From NCBI GenBank assembly GCA_005879205.1, contig VBLD01000048.1, positions 1 through 15,606 of the forward strand: 15,606 bases of DNA, given 5' to 3'. The position numbers were made by a program, and so were the translations under genes. Of the stretch, positions 13,406 through 15,606 are shown in pieces. The stretch comes from Deltaproteobacteria bacterium (GTDB taxonomy: Bacteria; Desulfobacterota; Binatia; DP-6). The notes below the pieces were generated by a model. That model was not told the DNA's origin. It saw nothing but the letters and a program-made list of their open reading frames with translations, and ran no database searches. The first letter of the stretch is position 1. Every line of letters starts with the position of its first letter.

Positions 13406-15088
13406 ATGTCAGACAACGATGGTCATGCGGGCAAGCGGCTGCCTTTCCCGCTGGGAGCACCACTACTCGTAGCGGCGCTCTTCGCGGCCGCTCCCGCGGC
13501 GGCAGCGACGCTCACGCGGGGACCGTACCTCCAGCTCCTCACGACGCACTCCGTGACCGTCGCCTGGAACACCGACGTCGCCGCCGCGTGCTCGCTCACC
13601 ATTCGCCCGCTCGACGGCTCCCCGACCACCATCGGCGGCGACACCGGCACGGTGTGTGCCATCGCCGTCGATGGCCTCGTCCCGGGGGCCCGGTACGGCT
13701 ACGTCCCCAATGCCGACGGTGTCCCGCTGCGCACCGAGTCGGTCTTCCACGCCGACGATCCGACCGCACCCTTCACCATGCTCGTGTTCGGCGACTCGGG
13801 CGAGCCGGGCCCGAGCCAGATCGCCGTCCGCGACCGCCTGCTCGCTACGCCCGCCGACGTGATCGTCCACACCGGCGACATGGTCTACCCGGCGGGCCTG
13901 GCCACCGACTTCGACCCCGCCTTCTTCACGCCCTACGCGGACCTGATCCGGCAGCTCGTGCTGTGGCCATGCCTCGGCAACCACGACTACGTCACCGCCG
14001 CCGGCCAGCCCTGGCGGGATGCGTTCTACACGCCCGCCAACAACCCCGCGGCGAACGAGAACTACTATTCGTTCGACGTCGGCAATGCACATGTCGTGGT
14101 GCTCAACTCGAACCAGAGCACCGCGCCCGGGAGCGCGCAGTACACTTTCCTCGACCACGACCTCGCCTCGACGTCGGCGCCGTGGAAGTTCGTCGTCTTC
14201 CACCACACCATCTACTCGAGCGGCATCACCCACGGCAGCAACCTCGTCATTCGCGCCGAACTCGTGCCGCTCTTCGACGCGCACGCGGTGGACATGGTGT
14301 TCATGGGGCATGAGCACAACTACGAGCGCACGCTGCCGCTGCAGGCCAATCAGGTCGTGCCGCAGGGAACGGGCACGGTCTACGTCACGACGGGTGGCGG
14401 AGCAAAGAACCTCTACCCCCTCGGCCCTCCCGGCTTCTTCACGGCGTACGCCGAGTCGGTGCACCACTTCGTTCGCGTGGCGGTCGACGGCGAGACGCTG
14501 ACCGAGGAGATGATCGCCGTCGACGGCACGGTGCGGGACTCGATGACGCTGGTCAAGAACGCCGGCGGCACCGTCCCGACGACGACGACAACGAGCACCA
14601 CAACCAGCACGACGACGACTCCCACGAGCAGCACGACCACTACCAGTACGACGATCGTCGGCGCCACGACTTCGACCACGCTCCCGGCGGCTCCCGTCGC
14701 GGCGTGCGGCGTCATCGACTGCGACGACGGCAACCCCTGCACCATCGATATCTGCACGCCGGGCCTGGGGTGTCGTCACGACCCCGTCGACTTCGCCGCG
14801 CTCCGCCACGGCATCGAGAGCGACGTCGTGGTCCGCGCCTGCATCGGCCAGCGCGTACCGCCCGTCGTCACGGGGTTGATCCGACGGGCGCGCGCGCAGG
14901 TCGATCAGGCCGCGCACGCGACGAACCCCCGGCGGGCACGACGCCTGGTCGGGCGCGCGCTCCAGCACCTGCGGCAGAGCAGGCGTCTGGTGGCAGCGGC
15001 CGGCGCGCGGGGGCACCTCTCGGCTCCGTGCGCCGCCGATCTCGGGACCCGGATTCAGACGGCGGAGGAACGCGGCGCCTGCCTATAG
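13406..15088 (+). CDS. secreted purple-acid-phosphatase-like metallophosphoesterase with Thr-rich linker and C-terminal helical domain
   Basis: This 560-residue protein has GAAGGGA before the ATG and a signal peptide ending near APAAAA (residue 34). The mature protein begins TLTRGPYLQLLTTHSVTVAW (fibronectin-III-like N-domain). Metal-ligand motifs are GDSG (129-132), GDMVYP (157-162), GNHD (191-194), HH (266-267) and GHEH (301-304). After about 390 comes a low-complexity Thr/Ser linker, a short Cys module (CDDGNPCTIDIC, GLGCRHDP, to about 460), and a basic helical domain (LIRRARAQVDQAA, ALQHLRQSRRLVAAAG) of about 100 residues. The catalytic part is very close to that of the genes at 8320 and 15111. 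It should hydrolyse phosphate esters outside the cytoplasm; the substrate is unknown. Confidence 0.9.
   Translation: MSDNDGHAGKRLPFPLGAPLLVAALFAAAPAAAATLTRGPYLQLLTTHSVTVAWNTDVAAACSLTIRPLDGSPTTIGGDTGTVCAIAVDGLVPGARYGYVPNADGVPLRTESVFHADDPTAPFTMLVFGDSGEPGPSQIAVRDRLLATPADVIVHTGDMVYPAGLATDFDPAFFTPYADLIRQLVLWPCLGNHDYVTAAGQPWRDAFYTPANNPAANENYYSFDVGNAHVVVLNSNQSTAPGSAQYTFLDHDLASTSAPWKFVVFHHTIYSSGITHGSNLVIRAELVPLFDAHAVDMVFMGHEHNYERTLPLQANQVVPQGTGTVYVTTGGGAKNLYPLGPPGFFTAYAESVHHFVRVAVDGETLTEEMIAVDGTVRDSMTLVKNAGGTVPTTTTTSTTTSTTTTPTSSTTTTSTTIVGATTSTTLPAAPVAACGVIDCDDGNPCTIDICTPGLGCRHDPVDFAALRHGIESDVVVRACIGQRVPPVVTGLIRRARAQVDQAAHATNPRRARRLVGRALQHLRQSRRLVAAAGARGHLSAPCAADLGTRIQTAEERGACL
14575..14690 (+). repeat. 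low-complexity ACN-codon tract encoding the Thr/Ser linker
   Basis: A run of ACG/ACC/ACA/ACT with AGC codons encodes about 35 mostly Thr/Ser residues between the catalytic domain and the Cys module of the metallophosphoesterase. A shorter similar tract lies at about 12900-12955 in the upstream Cys-rich gene. Such linkers are common in extracellular modular proteins. Confidence 0.8.
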
Positions 15089-15110
15089 AGCACATCGTCG
15101 AAAGGGTCCC

Positions 15111-15606
15111 ATGAATCAGCCAACCGTAACATGCTGCGAGGTGCGCACGGCGCGCCGCTGCTTTGCGTCCGCGGTCGTTTGGCTTGCCGCTCTGCTCGTG
15201 GCGGCGCCGGCGGGAGCAGCGACGCTCACCCGCGGCCCCTACCTCCAGCTCCTCACTCCCAACTCGGTCACCATCGTCTGGAACACCGATACCCCCGCCG
15301 CCTGCTCCCTCGCCATCCGGCCGGTGGCCGGCAGCAGCAGCGTGATCCAGGGCGGGACCGACACGGTCTGCGCGATTCCAGTCGACGGTCTCACCAGCGG
15401 AACGGACTACGCGTATGCGCCACTTGCCGACGGCGTGCCCCTCGGCGACGAGTCCGTCTTCCGCACCGACGATCCGGGCCGCTCCGCATACACCTTCCTG
15501 CTGATCGGCGACTCGGGGAGCGGCGGCCACAACCAGCTGGAGCTGCGCGACGCCATGCTGAAGACCCCGGTCGACTTCATGCTCCACACCGGGGACATGA
15601 TCTACG
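15111..15606 (+). CDS. third secreted metallophosphoesterase paralogue, N-terminal part (runs off the window)
   Basis: The frame opens at ATG 15111, with AAAGGG four bases upstream and 22 bases after the previous stop, and stays open to the window end (165 codons). The signal peptide (FASAVVWLAALLVAAPAGAA) is followed by TLTRGPYLQLLTPNSVTIVW, nearly identical to the mature start of the other two metallophosphoesterases here. The N-domain is complete. The catalytic domain has begun, with the first metal motif GDSGSG and the second, HTGDMIY, at the window edge. GNHD, HH and GHEH motifs and the tail module lie outside. It is probably co-transcribed with 12800-15088. Confidence 0.85.
   Translation, partial: MNQPTVTCCEVRTARRCFASAVVWLAALLVAAPAGAATLTRGPYLQLLTPNSVTIVWNTDTPAACSLAIRPVAGSSSVIQGGTDTVCAIPVDGLTSGTDYAYAPLADGVPLGDESVFRTDDPGRSAYTFLLIGDSGSGGHNQLELRDAMLKTPVDFMLHTGDMIY

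Noticed and set aside
13463..15016. Minus-strand open frame of 517 codons opposite the second phosphoesterase
   Set aside because: Antisense shadow of a well-supported gene in GC-rich DNA; no domain or signal peptide.

Overview
The window is GC-rich bacterial DNA. It carries many secreted modular proteins: cysteine-rich six-Cys repeats of the 'Myxococcus cysteine-rich repeat' type, DNRLRE domains, Thr-rich linkers, and a cytochrome c resembling the N-terminal half of FTR1 fusions. This style points to a deltaproteobacterial-type lineage such as Candidatus Binatota or Myxococcota. That placement is inferred from gene style only; no rRNA, tRNA or other phylogenetic marker is present.

Left part (1-3.9 kb, + strand). 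The window opens in the 3' end of a DNRLRE-domain gene. A tiny gene (516-686) for a CxxC plus one-helix membrane protein follows directly. Next is a compact operon of ECF sigma factor, zinc-finger anti-sigma factor and Spy/CpxP-like periplasmic protein (816-2466), a layout typical of envelope or metal stress sensing. A poorly coding stretch (2467-3085) may hold decayed gene remains on the minus strand. It is followed by a second copy of the tiny CxxC/helix gene (3086-3277) and a small membrane protein (3398-3859).

Centre-left (3.8-8.3 kb, - strand). One very large gene runs from 8320 down to 3769. It encodes a secreted purple-acid-phosphatase-like metallophosphoesterase, then 4 Cys repeats, a DNRLRE-like domain, 6 Cys repeats, a second DNRLRE domain and 12 Cys repeats, about 1,516 residues in all. 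A one-base frame change near 6680, inside the first DNRLRE-like domain, splits it into two reading frames. It is either a recent pseudogene or a sequence error.

Centre-right (8.6-12.35 kb, + strand). A tightly packed four-gene operon encodes a TPR protein with four membrane helices, a 100-residue one-helix protein, a radical SAM/SPASM enzyme whose GTG start overlaps the preceding stop, and a c-type cytochrome that looks like the extracytoplasmic half of a cytochrome c-FTR1 iron permease without the permease. The small protein is the obvious candidate substrate of the radical SAM enzyme. This is the best candidate in the window for an undescribed peptide-modification system.

Right part (12.4-15.6 kb). 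A minus-strand relic matches the C-terminus of the Cys-rich helical secreted protein encoded just downstream (12800-13369). Two more metallophosphoesterase paralogues follow (13406-15088, and 15111 to the window end, incomplete). All three metallophosphoesterases share nearly the same start to the mature protein. The two complete ones carry quite different C-terminal modules, suggesting a family of secreted phosphoesterases with swappable tails.
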